Of a stretch of DNA of 64,000 nt, positions 10,052 to 29,327 are shown piece after piece (the stretch's first letter is position 1; each line of letters opens with the position of its first letter). The position numbers were made by a program, and so were the translations under genes. The notes beneath the pieces are model-generated. The model made no database searches, was not told the DNA's origin, and saw only the letters and a list, made by a program, of their open reading frames with translations. Source of the stretch: Brienomyrus brachyistius. Taxonomy: Eukaryota > Chordata > Actinopteri > Osteoglossiformes > Mormyridae. The stretch lies in contig NC_064533.1 in NCBI RefSeq assembly GCF_023856365.1, positions 29,978,618 through 30,042,617 of the forward strand, read 5' to 3'.

Positions 10052-13000
10052 CTAAATAAAACCTCTCCTGATGTCTGAGGACCGGCTGCTTGAGGGCCTT
10101 AGCGAACGGCGGCCAATGGAAACTCCCATGTCAAGGCCATGTCCGGGCTGTGGACCAATGGGGTCAAAGCGTGGGCGGGGCAAATAGCTGAATGGGATGT
10201 TGGGTCTCTGATCGTACTCTCCGCCAATAATGCCTGGGGGGTACAGGGGGTTGGGGGTATGAGGGTAGGGGTTGAAGGGCATGGGCTGGGGAGGTATCGG
10301 GTGGAAGAGCCGGGTACGCCGGAAGAGACTCTCCTCTCGTCGCAGCTTGTATTTCTTTTTGTAGAGCTGTGAGGAAAGCAATAGGTTTACAACTCAGAGT
10401 GACAGCAAAGGCATTCATTGAAAACCAGCCATCCAATCACAGGCCACTTGCAGAACGACAGCTACTCACTTCCTTCCAGTCTGTTTCCCGAGCTCTGTTT
10501 GTTGGATCTGAAATGTTAGGGCTGGCGTCATTCAGATCCTATAAAAGCTCTTTCTTACAAAAGATAATGCTGTCAAAATGTCCACCTTACCTCTGAAGTC
10601 ACGCCGGTACAGGTGTCTCCAGAGGGAGGGGTCCACGGTGGCAACATTGAGGTCTCTGCACACGGCTGACAGGGACACCACAGACCCTACGTCCAGCAGA
10701 CGCAGAACCCTCAGCAGCAGTTCCGGGGGAAGGGCGGTCAGCCCAAATACTGCTGGGAGGTTCATGGCTGGGGACACCAGGGGGCGACAGAGAGCACATA
10801 GGGATTCCACACAGCCCAAGCAGAAGCCAATCAACATGGTCTGGCAGGCCCATGTGACAACAACAAAACACAACAAAGACTAAAAAATAAAAAATAACTG
10901 CATACTGTTAACAGTACAGTAAAATATTGCAAACGTTTACTTGTCTTTCGCTCATCCTTTGGTAACAGATCTGCAAGTGAGCTTAGTTCTTCTCTAGCTG
11001 TAGTTCCAGAGGGACTTTTTGCTGATGTATGAAAGACGCAAGACTGACTCACCCTGCCTGGCGGATGCGATCAGCGGGTAAGCAAGCTGGTCCTTAAAGA
11101 GGCGAGACAGCTGCTTGAGGTCTCTGTACGCCATGGCGGCACTCTCCCCTGCGATGGACGGACAGACAGACAGACGAAGGGGTGAAATCTTCTGGAAGCC
11201 TCAGGCCCCTCCCCGGTATTGTTCCTATATCCGTATTACATATCAGCCATAAGAACAAGCTTGCTTACAGCCCCTGTGGGAAGGGCAGGGTCCTCTTGTT
11301 TTACCCTGCCTGCAAGGCTTACCTGCCCAGGCGTCCGTCACGTACGTCGACGGCTTCAGCAGCAGCTTCTTGGCATTTTCCGCACCCTCTTTCATCTTCA
11401 GTGTGGCTGCAGAGAGCAGTTAGCCGTTAGTCCCTTGGGCAGCCCAACTAAAAGCCTGCTTTCCACAGGACAGGAGTTTAAAAGGTATTATACACACCAA
11501 GCAAAGAACTCGACCCAAAGCCACAGCATTTGCATCTGCTGTTGTATTCATGAACAATTTATTAGAATAGTGCTCCATGGAGACCCACAGACAGTCCACG
11601 TTTTTGCTCCTGGAACTAGGAGGGAGCAAAAATGTGGACGTCTGTGTGTCCACGAGTACTGGGTTGGGAAACACTGGTCCAGCAGTTACAGAATATTGGG
11701 TATGAATTGGGCTCCAGCTCAGTGAGTGTGGGGTTTGCCTGTTCACTCTATGGGATAAACAGATGGATGAATGGATGGATATATGTTATCTGTAGAATAA
11801 ACAGTATTCAGATAAATCTTGTTCTTCTTATCAGAGATGGATAGTTCAGGTCCAGAAAGTAAAAAATCCAGACCATGATTTAATTTCAACCAACCAGAGT
11901 TCTCCGTGACTCATCATGCTCAACTTGTTAGTTGAAACAAAATCTTGGTCTGGATTTTTACTTTCTTGACAGGAAATTTACTATGCTGTAAATAAACCGT
12001 TGCTCTCCACTATACAGTATGGGCAGAACCCCAGGTGGCTGGGGCGGACCACTGACACCCCAGCTGGTGAGGACAGCTCACCGTTGATGACAAGCATGTT
12101 CCCCATGGGCACAGCCGCCAGCGTGGCCAGACTCTGCTCGCAGAGTGGGTGAGAGTACCGCAGCCTGTATACCCCTCCCTCGGCCCTCCAGCCAGGCGGC
12201 ATCTCACTGGGCTTTCCCTCTGCATCCTGGGAGACGCAGAAAAAGCATAATCAGACCTCCCGCTTACACAGCACATGTGGATTAGTGTCTCTTGGCTGGG
12301 GTATCTGCAGGCTCCCATGATGCACCATGGTTATCCGGTAAACCATGGAGACCATGTTACTGGGGTCACATCCCTGGCACCAGCAGACTGCCTTTTGAAT
12401 AATATCTCCAAACTAGATGATATTAAATCACAGTGCTGCCAGTTACCAGGTCTGTTGGATCTCATGCTACAGCCACAGGCAGCCCTGCGGGCATCCTTTC
12501 ATTCTAGGCTGCCAGAGATGTCCTGAGGCTATTTTACTCAGGATCAAGTACCTCCCTGAGGTCAGTGCTTTGGTGTCCCCGACTCACCACCTACCTGAGG
12601 GACAAAGCCCGTCTCAAGCACCAGAAGGTGGGAGGCCACCACAAGCGAGTCACAGGGGCCTCGACTCTGTGCCGCGTGGTGAAGCACATCCAGCGAATGG
12701 GGCACCTCGCCCTCCTCGGCCTCGGCGCACAGCATGGGCTCCAGCGCGACGGGGGGTGACACAGACCCCTCCCCTGCATCATCCTGCTCCTCTCTTGCCG
12801 TCACAAACCGGCAGCTGCTACTGGACTGCATGACCTGAGATGCACGATAACACTCAGTGGGGGCTTCTAAAATGAACCACTTTGATAAATATACACATGT
12901 AAACCAAACATATTGAACTTTTACACACAGCTACAGGCACAGTGCGTTTACCGGGGATGTCACAGGAAGAAACTATATCGTCATTACTCAGTAATGCAGG

Positions 13001-16000
13001 CCCAATGGACAGCGTCTGACTGCCCCAGATTGCCAGCACAGGCCCATGACTCAGCATGCTCACAATCACCCCCCCCCCCCGCGCCGCCAGGTGGGCGGGG
13101 CCAGCATTGCCACCGATTGCATCAGCTGACTGCCGTTTTGGCACTGGTGAGATTTTTGTTGCTGTAAGTGGGACAGTGTACATGGGAGGAGCTTGCTGTG
13201 GGGAGCCTGACACACCTCAAATACAGACCGTTGCATTGTTAGAACAGCAGGCGGCATAGTGGCTAAAGAGCTGAAGGTTGGCAGTAGAGCTGTCACGACT
13301 GCTCGATTACTAAAAAGCATCGGTTAAAATTTGCCTTCTCGATTTCTTGAGAATATGTTGGAAGGAAGACGGTGCACAGCTGACGAGGGTTCAAAAAACG
13401 AGTGAAAGCCTCTGTTGCGTGGAAGCACTTCACATTAATAGTGAATAAAAATGCAGTCGTCTGTCAGTATTGCAACCTAAATATCACCACAGAACATCTG
13501 CAATGCAAATAGACATTCGGGTTTGACGGACTCACCCATTATTGTGAGGTTAGCCAAAGATAAATACAAGCTGTGTGCCATTTAGCTTCTCAGAGTAGCA
13601 TAGCCCCGCCTCTTAGCCATATAATCTTGTGCGTATGGTGCGTAACCATATAATATTTTTTTGTGAGTGTATTGTGTGTTTTCAGTACGGCTGAATGATA
13701 CGGGAAAAAATTGCATTGGTATATTTGAAGTTTTTGCAATATTTAGGAGTTGAAAATTAAATATATAACCAAATAGAACTACCAACAGAGTCCATCAAAT
13801 ACGTTCGGGCGTTGCCGTGTGTTGTGCTAACAGACACGAAGCCTTGCGCAGAAATCACTTGCTTTTGTTCAATATAATTTCTCTGAGATACAGAGTATTC
13901 CCACACAGCAGAAGATGAATGTCTTTTTGTGACAAATTCTTCGCCTCGTGTGGAGTTTGCATGGTCACCCTGTGTGCACGTGGCTTTTCGCCAGACTCTT
14001 TGGTTTCCTTTCATAGTCCAAAAACATACAACTTGTGAACTAAACTGACTGCATGTGTGAGTGAGTGGGTGGGTGGTTGGTTCCTACTTTGATCCAGTTG
14101 CAATGTATATATATTATATAATTTAAAAATTACTTGCTTAATCCTGAAATTAAGCTGTAGATTGATTATTGATAATCGATAGTGATAGCCCTAGTTGGCA
14201 TTTTTGCGCTGTTAAACTAGGTACTTCATAGATATTTTTCTGCAGCATTTCAAGTAATATATCTAAATTAATAAACTTGTGAGAATGTAAAGCCTAGTTC
14301 ATACTTTACTTTTCTGCGTGCCATTACAATCCACTTTATGGCTGTGCATGCAGGCTTTTGAGTACATACTAACATTTATCCATAGGTGCAATGATATTCC
14401 CCCAGAGGGCAGATTCATTGCAACAAACACAAGCAGTGTGGGGAAATGGGTAAAATTGGGAGGTAATACTTTATACCATGATATTTCTGCTGGCACATTT
14501 AGCCAGGACCCCCTCCCACGTTTATCGCCAAGATTTCAAAACGCCAGAAAAGTGCTGCTTTTGAAAATACCGTATATCATATTATGTATCAAAGGTATGG
14601 AATATTAGATACCACCCAAGCCTGCTAAACAGTTTAACCATAATGTGAAAAAGTGAACAACAAAGAAACTCACGTTACATACAAAAGCACAACACTAAAG
14701 CCCATTGTATTTGTGATGTTCGTGTAGTGCAGAACATATCAAACAATGTATTTTTATCTCTGCCTGCAGAAATTCTGTTCATTCTCCAGTGCTTGGTCAA
14801 TTTCTTTCCTCAAATTCATGCACCAGAAAAAGGTCTTTGTGCTCTTTCAGTAATGAGTTATGGAAGCACTTGCATATACTGTATATCTCCTTGCACGACG
14901 GCTTATCAAATGTGTCCACATTTACAACTACTCTTCTTCTTCTGCCACCTACTGGAGGCACATAATCAATTTCTTCCATTTCTCTGTCTCCCCCTTTTCC
15001 TTCCTTTTGAATTATTGTGTACAAATCATGTAGGAATGTAGTACAGCCATGTAAAGCACCTGGGTTTGCAAAAGACCATATATAAAAATAAACTGAATCG
15101 AAATGAATTTCCGTGCGCAAGCACAGCTGACATGCAACAATGCACAAAACTAACTACTGGGATATAAAAAACCGGGGTGCATGCGCACAGACTGTCAGAC
15201 CCCTGATGACAAGGATTATATAATGGCATGCAGAAAATTGAAGTTTTGATTGGCCTTAAGTGGTTTTGACATCTCTGATATCCCCACAGTGCATGATTGT
15301 GTGTATATGGCTTTGTGATGGACTGGCATCCCATCAAGGGTGTACAGCAACTTGCAGCCCAAAACTGCCTGGTATAGACTCCAGGCCCCGATGTGACGCT
15401 GAAGAATATAGATGGATGAACTCCATTACCCATAAGCCATTTTATTTACAACTTGGCAGGCTAATGATAGGCATACAGAGCGTACCTCTCCTGAACGTTG
15501 TGTGGCTGGGGGCTGGCTCTCCACACGCAGCTTTCTGGATTGGTCCACACTGCCGCTCTGGGAATCAGGGGCCGTCGTAGAGACTGGAGAGTCTGACTGG
15601 GCCAGAATAACGCATATCAAGTCCCCTGGCACGATCCCGCAGGAGGAGAGGCTCTGGCCAGAGTCACTGAGGGGCTCCTTGCCATTCAGGGAGAGTGTGA
15701 ACTCAGTATCTGGGCTACAGGAGACAAGACGAGTCCAAAATCATCTCTCTCTTTGCAACTCTCTAAAAGGATTTAATTGCTCAAGTGACCTTTTTTTTGC
15801 CTAAATGTTTGCAAGGCTGAAGCAGTCACATTGCGATAGGATATAAAACTAGCATACCTCCTGCAAGTGAAACAAACAACCTGCACACTATCCAAAATGA
15901 ACGTCCCAATATTTAAAGTGACAGAGGGATCAAGCTTGGTTTAAAATGATCGTTTAAAATGCTTGCAGTCTGCAACGTATACCACCCATCACATGTCCTA

Positions 16001-16214
16001 TCAAAGAAATGCAGAGAGTGACGTTTGGCACAGTGATAAGCAAAGCAGAGAGGGAGGTCCCCGTGGAACGCAATCGGCAGAGATGGACTGACCTAAGGCC
16101 ACAGGACGGGAGGAGGACCTCCATGACCTGCATGGATAGATCCGTGAGTGTGGGCTCATCTCCATCCAAGTCCAGGCAGCTCGTCTGTCTGTTCAGTCTC
16201 ACGCGGAGCTTCAT
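10052..16214 (-). CDS. fbxo7: F-box only protein 7, nine coding exons
   Basis: Substrate-recognition subunit of an SCF ubiquitin ligase, also linked in the family to CDK6 binding and mitophagy (PARK15 in humans). Coding exons: 16214-16093, 15714-15486, 12834-12595, 12226-12082, 11406-11323, 11148-11053, 10767-10591, 10507-10470 and 10366-10052. All junctions are GT-AG and in phase, giving 481 aa; the human protein is 522. Residues 1-78 are the ubiquitin-like domain ([10 protein letters not shown]...GDLICVIL). The FP dimerisation domain is around 180-305 and includes [13 protein letters not shown]. The F-box is at 316-362 ([22 protein letters not shown]). The C-terminus is proline-rich, with [13 protein letters not shown] at 421-433 and RPRFDP at 442-447. 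Both C-terminal motifs match the human family. Introns 1 and 2 are large, and intron 2 holds a hAT element. The gene is head to head with rtcb. Orthology is confident; the 5' UTR is not resolved. Confidence 0.95.
11847..11972. mobile_element. Foldback MITE in fbxo7 intron 4
   Basis: The left end CAGGTCCAGAAAGTAAAA is mirrored at the right end, whose other strand reads CTGTCAAGAAAGTAAAAA. The matching arms continue for about 30 bp (ATCCAGACCAAGATTT). I saw no clear target duplication. The termini resemble hAT MITEs of fish. It lies between fbxo7 coding exons 4 and 5, next to an L2-type GGAT tail at about 11760-11782. Confidence 0.65.
13285..14193 (+). mobile_element. Degenerate hAT transposon with BED zinc-finger remnant, fbxo7 intron 2
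   Basis: The flanks GTTGGCAG (13277-13284) and GTTGGCAT (14194-14201) are a 7-of-8 target-site duplication. The termini TAGAGCTGTCACG and, from the other strand, TAGGGCTATCACT are inverted repeats. Around 13400-13510 the + strand translates to a piece with AWKHFT and VVCQYC spacing. That resembles the BED-type zinc finger of hAT transposases, and it then meets a stop. A SINE-like fragment (about 13945-14065) has inserted within it. No complete transposase remains. Confidence 0.75.
15285..15416 (+). mobile_element. L2/SINE 3' tail fragment in fbxo7 intron 2
   Basis: The text 'tgatggactggcatcccatc' ... 'atagactccaggccccg' ... 'atagatggatgaa' is the common 3' body and tail of L2-mobilised fish SINEs. 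No 5' tRNA-like part is visible. Confidence 0.6.
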
Positions 16215-16299
16215 GTTCCAGCTGCTGGGATACAGGACGGCAGAGAGATCAAGCAGGGACACGTACACATTTGGGAAGTTGATTAAACGAAAGCAAATA

Positions 16300-18012
16300 T
16301 GCTTTAAGTTTTTCTCCTCAACAAAAGGCTGGAGGATTCACTGCCTCTGCATTTCTCAGCCTTTTGTGTTTTATTTTGAATTTCACATGGGACAGGGATC
16401 AGCTTAAAATATCACTTCTGATATCATGTAAATCAAATTGCTACAAAGAAATGCAAAGTCCTCTCTCTGAAACAGTGACATCACCCTAATTCCTTTGCTC
16501 ATTATTCCAACACACGCCCTCCGGTCTCAGCGTCCACAAAGCCGGGTCCTTGCCAGCTAGGCTCCTGTCCCAGGCCCCGGTCCTCACCAACCTGCAGTAC
16601 AGCAACTCCCTGATGACCAGCATCCCTTCTAGCGGAGAAACACTCCAATTGCCATGTGACTATGCCAAAACATATTCTGTCCTGACACATGCAAGGGCCA
16701 TTCCTTTGCTATACAGCACACACTGACCCCCTAGCACAGTGTAAATTCAACTTCAACTCTTAGCATTCCCAAAAAAGATTCTCATATTTCTTTATCTGTT
16801 AATTTTAAATTCTTTCTGAATCAGGTCACACTTCTGGATCCGTGTGGCACTCTGCAGTCTGACCACAATAATGTTTTTGTGGAAAGAACTCATCTCAACA
16901 CCCAGTTCTTTCACCTACAGAGAAGCAAGCCTGACGTTCCTAATTAACTCATGAACACAGCCATCTCTATAAACAGTATTTTTTATTTCTTCCTTACTGT
17001 AGAAAATATAGAAGGCTCCAGGAAGATATTTCATAAGCTAAACCCTACTACTCAAAACTGTATGTTGGCAAATTCGTAAAATGCAGTAAACTACAGTGCA
17101 AAAACAAACATACTAAGTCAGCGGCATTCTGGAATAGCCACGAGATAAAATTACTAAACAGTTTCATTTTCGTTTCTTTCAGTTTTGTTAACCAGGCACA
17201 ACTAACCACCTTCAGATAAAATCAAAGCAAAATAAATAGCACAACATGTCGTACCTCAAACGGTGGGTTACATATGAGAAGAAAACTGCTAAATGGAACA
17301 TTAAGCATCACCATCGAGAAAAAAAAAAAAAAAAAGAGAAAGTTCGTGAAACTCTACAGTATAGTCTGACATGGACTTACACCTAGTGAGCGAAATGCAC
17401 TTACTTTTTCTGATGACTACAACGCAAAGAAACGCTTCATTGATAAAACATCAGCACTTGCATAATATTTCTGTCGGTCATAAAGGTGTGTGGCAGGGTA
17501 AAATCCTGCGATGCTGGGTGTCGAAAAACAAACGCAACTGCAAGAACTCTAGAATCTGCCAGATGATAGCTTACAACTACGGAACCCGACGAGGGCCAAA
17601 CAGTACGAATATCTTTAAGTCAAAATCCCCTGGGTGTCAAGTCACCAGGGTACTACTAGGGGAATCTATGGATAAAACTAATTTCTATAAGACATGACAA
17701 TTTCTTTAAGACATGCCATTTTTTGTGGTCAATGATTAGTGACACACAATTTACTTTCCCATCGAATTATGTATTTTGTGCTCTGTGTATTATCACATTT
17801 CCGCATTGTAGCACATAAAGCGTTTTGCTTAAGGCTCGCTCTGTTTGAATAATCAAGGTGTCCGTAGCCTGACACTGTAAATGAGCAGAGTCTATCGAAG
17901 AAGCGCCGTGGGTGGGTTTAGACACACAGTTTGCCTGAGAGATTTGGTGTATTGGGCGATTGTTATTGGGGGTTTTTTTTCGGTAATTTTTGTATGACTG
18001 ATTGTTATAAAA
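16300..18012. other. Shared 5' flank of fbxo7 and rtcb
   Basis: The two genes are divergent, with start codons 1.8 kb apart. I see no further exon in between. The region is AT-rich, with an A-homopolymer at about 17319-17335. Open frames at 17371-17697 and elsewhere show no domain. The rtcb promoter is expected in the last few hundred bases before 18013. A CpG island is not obvious. Confidence 0.5.
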
Positions 18013-23837
<5,825 letters not shown>

Positions 23838-24123
23838 AGGTTGTGCCCCCGCTACGATCAGGGCAGGCACCCAATCCAGAGAGGGCTCCGTGCATGAGCT
23901 AGCGGCCGCTACAGGCCAGGAATGACAGGGACAGCAGGGTTCCCATCCGGGATCGGTTTGTGATCTAGTAAGCCGAGCTGAGCACTTTGATTTAAATGCA
24001 CATATTTACTTGGTTTGAACTAAGTTAGCAGAATATGAGGAAATCCTTGGTTTTCTTAAAAAAAGCTGTATATAGACAGATACCGAATTGACTTTCATTT
24101 TGTGATGGCAGATTAAGGAAAAA

Positions 24124-24129
24124 AATAAA
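24124..24129 (+). terminator. Candidate poly(A) signal of rtcb
   Basis: AATAAA 287 bp past the rtcb stop codon, followed by T-rich sequence. It is the first canonical signal downstream. Confidence 0.7.
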
Positions 24130-27100
24130 CATGGAGAATTGGTGACAATTTTTTTGTAACTTTTTCAAAATTGACATGCAGGCCTTAAGTTATGTTGTTA
24201 AGTTGCTATATTCAGTACTCAGAGATGTAGCTTTTGATGAAGGAATGCTTCCTTTTCAGAAGCTTTAAAGCAAGTGCTAAGACTTTAGATAAACAGAATA
24301 GTAGTGTGTGCTCTGAAGACAGTTTTATGTATCCAGAGAACTTGATTGAGCTGTTTTAGTTACCCTAATTGCTGCAATCAGCATTAAACGGTTTTACGAC
24401 TGTGTGTTTCCATAAAAGGCATTGCAAACTAAGGCATCCCACATTTGCCCCCAGGCTAAACGTAATCCTGTAACAGGTTGGAAATGAAGCAGCACCGAAT
24501 ATCAAGTTAAGCTTTATTGACATATAGGATAAGAATGCAACATCATTACCAATAATGGAATTCTTGGTCTGTTACCTGACCTGTTATGCAGTAACTAAAA
24601 CAAAGCAACATAATAAAAGAATGGAAGTAGTAAGTATAAAAATAAAATGAATATATCATTTTAAAGAAGAAAAAAAAGCCAGTGCTGTACAATAGAGGGA
24701 AAAAAAGAAAAAAATAATAATGGGGGGGGGGATCAGGGTACCCCATGTGGTATGTGTGTGATTGTAATGAGTGTGTGGATGTTAGTGTCAGCAGTTCAGT
24801 AGCCTGATGGCTTGTGGATAAAATCTCTCAACCTGCCAATCTGGACCTGGACTGATAAATTATTGAATTTTTGGATTTTGATGTATTTTCTAACCTCTGT
24901 AGCACTTTATTTAGCAGTCCAAGAAACTCACAGGCCAGTTGCATGCGTTGGAAATCTCAAGTGTTGCTGCTCACCAAACAAAATCTGTGCTTTCTGATCA
25001 ACTATTGTTAGTGAGTGACGAGACTCACTGACGAGAGACAAAAGATGACAGGAAAATGAGTGAAAGATAAGTAATTTCACATGGCGTACTCTGAAAAGAG
25101 TGGGCAGACCCTTACTACTTTATTCTTCCCACTAGCAGTTCAAAACCAGTTTGTCTTGTACTTTCTGAGAACAAGTGGCAATATGAAGCACTACTATGAG
25201 ACAAAGCACTGATCTTGAGTATAATAGAAAGCACAGAAAACAGCATCATCAGCTACATAGAGAACTGCAATATTAACCCAGGTTGTCCTACTCCAGCTGC
25301 TTGAAACAATTCAGATGACACTTTGTGTAGACTTAGCTGTAGAGTCCACTCATATCAGTGCTCAGCTGCTAGTTCATGTAAGGGTCTTCAACGATGAGAA
25401 GAAAGTCTTCCATGAAGACTGTTAGGTGTTGCACCCCTTCAGACCAGTACAAGAGGATACATCTACTTGACCATAAAGGAGATAATTTGTTATTGTTATT
25501 ACAAAATTAGTTGAGATTAAGATGACATTTTACATTTTTGCTTGATGAATTTTTCTATAACTGGCCCTCTTTAAAATGAATACGCCTGTTCTGCAGGTTT
25601 GTAAAACTCATTAGTGTTGAAAACAAGTTTTACAGCACATATTCAACCACGTGAGGTATTTGTGATAATTCCATTCCATTCAAAACACAAACTTCCACAG
25701 TGATAAGCCTGTGTTTAGCAGGTAACCGCGTACATTCCAGAATCATGCACTGTCTTTACTTCTGGTGCTCTGTCTGAATGGGGTTCTCTCACGTTTCTAT
25801 CCATGTGGATTTTTGTGCCAGGATTTTCAGAAGGAAGGGCTTCTCATCTTTTTAAACCAGGGACTCCCAAGTGAAGAGAGAATAGAGCTAGAGGTCACCT
25901 ACCACTAAGAAGCCCACATCTGATCACATAAGCGAGAAATAGTCATACAGCATGATGAAATATCATTCTTGTTGGTCGTAGTGCAATTTATTACTTATTT
26001 CATTGCATTACGACCAATGAGAGCAATATTTCTGCCAGGATATTAGATATTTGAGCCTGTGTATTAGATCATGACTGATTAAAATGTCTCCCTGATACGC
26101 CTTTAAGGAGAGATTGCATCATTCTACAGTGCACATTCTGTCAATTGCAGTTCTTTGGCTCATACACGCATTTGAAGTTGTCAGGCAAATCTGTTTCGAC
26201 ACCAATAAACCAGTAATAGTGAACAGTAGCTAGTGCCTTGGATTTCTTCCTCTACCCCTTCCGCGCTTCCGTGCCAACATGCAATGCGCAACAAACGACA
26301 CATTCCCTATCCGGCAAAGTAGCAGCATGGATGTTCTGGCAGAGTTGGTCACTGAGAAGAATTCCACTTTGGTAATATGGAACTTGTTTGGATTTTCCAA
26401 TACTGACACAGCACAAACAAAAAAATATTTGCAAAATTTTTAAAGATAATCTTGGGGATGGCGACGGGATAAGCCTCGTTTACCAGCTCAAATAAAACAG
26501 CCAAAAGAGTAGGCCGAGTACATTTTGGTTTTATTACCTTATAAGCCTACATTTTTTAAAACAATGTTTCGTTGCACTGTTCAGTGTTCAATAACTTGCA
26601 AAATAGTCTTTAAAATGAACGTGGAGAAGAATCATGAGATCGTGGATCATGATCATGCCAGAAAAAAACTGACATGATACTTTTGCCATTTTGTCCACCC
26701 CTGCTCCACGCACATGTAGCTGAAACTGGCAATAAAAGATACTTCAGATACCCCCCCCCCCGGTCCTAATGTTTCTTCTCCATCCTCTAAATATCTTTCT
26801 CTGTGAACAGGGGCCTCTATGTCTTTTTCGTTAACTAAACATTTTGTCAACATTCGGGTTGTCTCTTTGGACCGCTGGGGGGCTTGTGGACACCTGCTTG
26901 AACTCCCCGGTGCCAAGGTAACAGCACCTGCTGGGATGTGAAGGTTCAAATAGGTATGATTTTATTATTGGGCATGATTATGTTAAATTCCAGATGGGAA
27001 TGTGGCCTGTGCCCATGTTCTCCATGCAACATGTGCACTGAAACCTTGGGCAACATAGCCCACCCTGTCCCATTTACAATTACCAAAACATTTTATTGGA

Positions 27101-27660
27101 CAGCATCCCACGGGGCCTTTCCTGTCTGTGAATAAAATTTGAATATGAAAATAATCTGAAGACCATATTGGCCTGGCTTTGCACATGCCATTACGCCATT
27201 ATTTTAAATTTACTGGTGGCAGATAAGGTCCTGAAACAAGGTGGATGGACTCAGTCATCGGAATAACAAGCATGTTATCAGGAAGATTCATCTATGTGGG
27301 CAGCAGAAGTCAACACGTCATGTACTCATACTTCAATTCCATGATCACAGCAACCGTTTTCAGACAGACCAATACAGTTAGCAATTTTAAATGTTCATGA
27401 GCATTAAGACTAATAAATTCCTATAATCTCAATAGCATTTTGCAAGATCTTACAGACTACCATATAGAGGTCAGTTAACATGGCACTGATCTGCATGGCA
27501 CAATGGTCAGATGAGAGGCATCTGAGCCCAACTATACACAATGTGTACAAAAGGATCTTAGATGGGTGCTTTGTTGAGTTTCCATTAACATTACAGTGAT
27601 GGTTTTCAGTTCAAAGGAATCCCCAAGTTTCGGTTGTATCCTATTACATTTTAAGGTTCT
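24130..27660. other. Intergenic region between rtcb and xpot (convergent 3' ends)
   Basis: I see no coding exon. At about 24505-24860 there is old repeat debris: 'aagctttattgacatat', and 'agttcagtagcctgatggcttg', a phrase common in fish repeats. A 76-nt hairpin lies at 25957-26032 and is listed separately. A C-homopolymer of about 13 sits near 26751. The rest is AT-rich and unremarkable. Confidence 0.5.
25957..26032 (+). ncRNA. 76-nt hairpin of unknown origin
   Basis: Arms 25957-25987 and 26002-26032 are 31 bases each, separated by a 14-base loop (ttattacttatttc). Comparing one arm with the reverse complement of the other gives 25 Watson-Crick pairs, 4 G-T wobbles and 2 mismatches. The loop-side 16 bp (TTGGTCGTAGTGCAAT) has one wobble only. 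The size, loop and scattered wobbles are miRNA-precursor-like, but a short MITE or chance inverted repeat would look the same. I do not recognise the arm sequences. Confidence 0.3.
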
Positions 27661-28610
27661 TCACCATGAAAGTTTTTTTTGTTTATTGAACAAAAGACAG
27701 TTTCAAAACATGTTGGTCAAAATCATCAGTTTTAATTGTTCAACCATCACCTATTTAGATGAGCCGAGTTGAAACATACAGGGAATCTCAGTCATGGACT
27801 TAATATCAGAACGTGCATTCCATTCCTTTCCATGTCCAGGTACAATGAAATATGGCACCATGATAAATGTCAGTAATCCTGTCATGATTCTGCCTCCTCC
27901 AAACGTCCCTATTAACGCACATTCACATAGCAAAACTGAACTCCATTGGTCACATGACACTGCTGGGGAATCCCTTGAAAATAGGAACTAACCTTTGTCC
28001 ATGAGAACTCACAATAAAATTCAAAGTGCAGTAACAATTACTGCTAACCATTAAAATTTCACCATTTTTTTTCCTTTTTGCCTAAATCTCAAAAAATTAA
28101 ACCATTTGGCTAAATTAAGACATTCAAGTCTGGCTCACTTCCTGTAACAGGAATATATATATTTTTTTAAACAAATAAAACATAGCAGTATGCAAATCAA
28201 GTCTCCAAAATATTTTGCAATTTTTAAGCGCTCTACTTATATCAAATGGTTTTTTTTTTTTTTACAGTTCTTCATAGTTAGTAGGCAAAACTTTTATGTG
28301 GGTGAGGTTTGCAAAGAAGCACAAAGCACTCGCGGTTAAAGCGAAGGTGCATTTTGGATAAGGGACGAAGTCCAGACCGTGTCTTGGCAGATGGGAGATT
28401 AAGTGAAGTGAAACGTAATGCCCCTCCTCAGCTTCCTGGGTGATGATGTTAAATGACTAATGTTATGCTTTTGGTTCACTGTCCAGGTACATCGATTACA
28501 GTATAGGTCCTCTGAAATGTACGCAAGGACCAGTCAATCGTTATATTCCTACAAATGTGAAAATTAGACACTGTAAAAATATAATACATAATCCATAAAC
28601 AAATCTATGG

Positions 28611-28616
28611 TTTATT
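28611..28616 (-). terminator. Candidate poly(A) signal of xpot (proximal)
   Basis: AATAAA on the minus strand, about 710 bp beyond the xpot stop codon. A second AATAAA at 27682-27687, about 1.6 kb beyond the stop, is a plausible distal alternative. The AT-rich sequence from 27.7 to 29.3 kb looks like a 3' UTR. Confidence 0.45.
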
Positions 28617-29327
28617 CAAGGAAAAAAATATATACCAGTAAATACTACTGAGTTCTGAGGGAGGGACATGCAAACTATTTTGGCTGAAATAATATTCAGT
28701 TAGAGACAGAGAGCAATTACACTGCAGCCAGAAGCATCCAAGATTCATGTCATTCTGGCCAAAACGTAACAAAAATTTCCTGCTTCAAAACATAAAATCT
28801 GTATCATTAAATAAATGTCTTGGAAAAAAAGGGCTCCTTATATTACAAATCTGCAAGTTCAAAGGGAGACGCCCATTTAGCCTCAGTCTGTTATATCAGA
28901 CCTATAAATCCAACCCTCCTCCTGGCAAAAATAATCTATTGATGCCCCTCCCCCCCCAGGCAATTCCGTCCTGCCTAGCCCTCATACAATCCCCTTCCTG
29001 TACCTACCCTTTCCTCCTATAGTCCACAGTTTTAGTCCTGCCTTGCAAACAGGCTGAGCCATCGACCAACAGCCCACGAGGCACTGACCAGGCCAAACCC
29101 ACACTGGGCACACGCGTTTGGTTGGACTGGGGCAGTGACCCTGCCTTTGCTGTCTGTCGTCCTCCACTGCGAGCCTCCACATGACAGGATTGGGTTTCGT
29201 TATGCAAACTGATAAGTGCAAAAGCGAGTCCAATGCTAGCCTCCCCTTCCTCTTTTCTGAAAGGGCACTGACCCCCTCTTCCTCAGGCTTTTCCCCCCTC
29301 CGTCCCTCTTCCTTGGAATTTCCAGTA

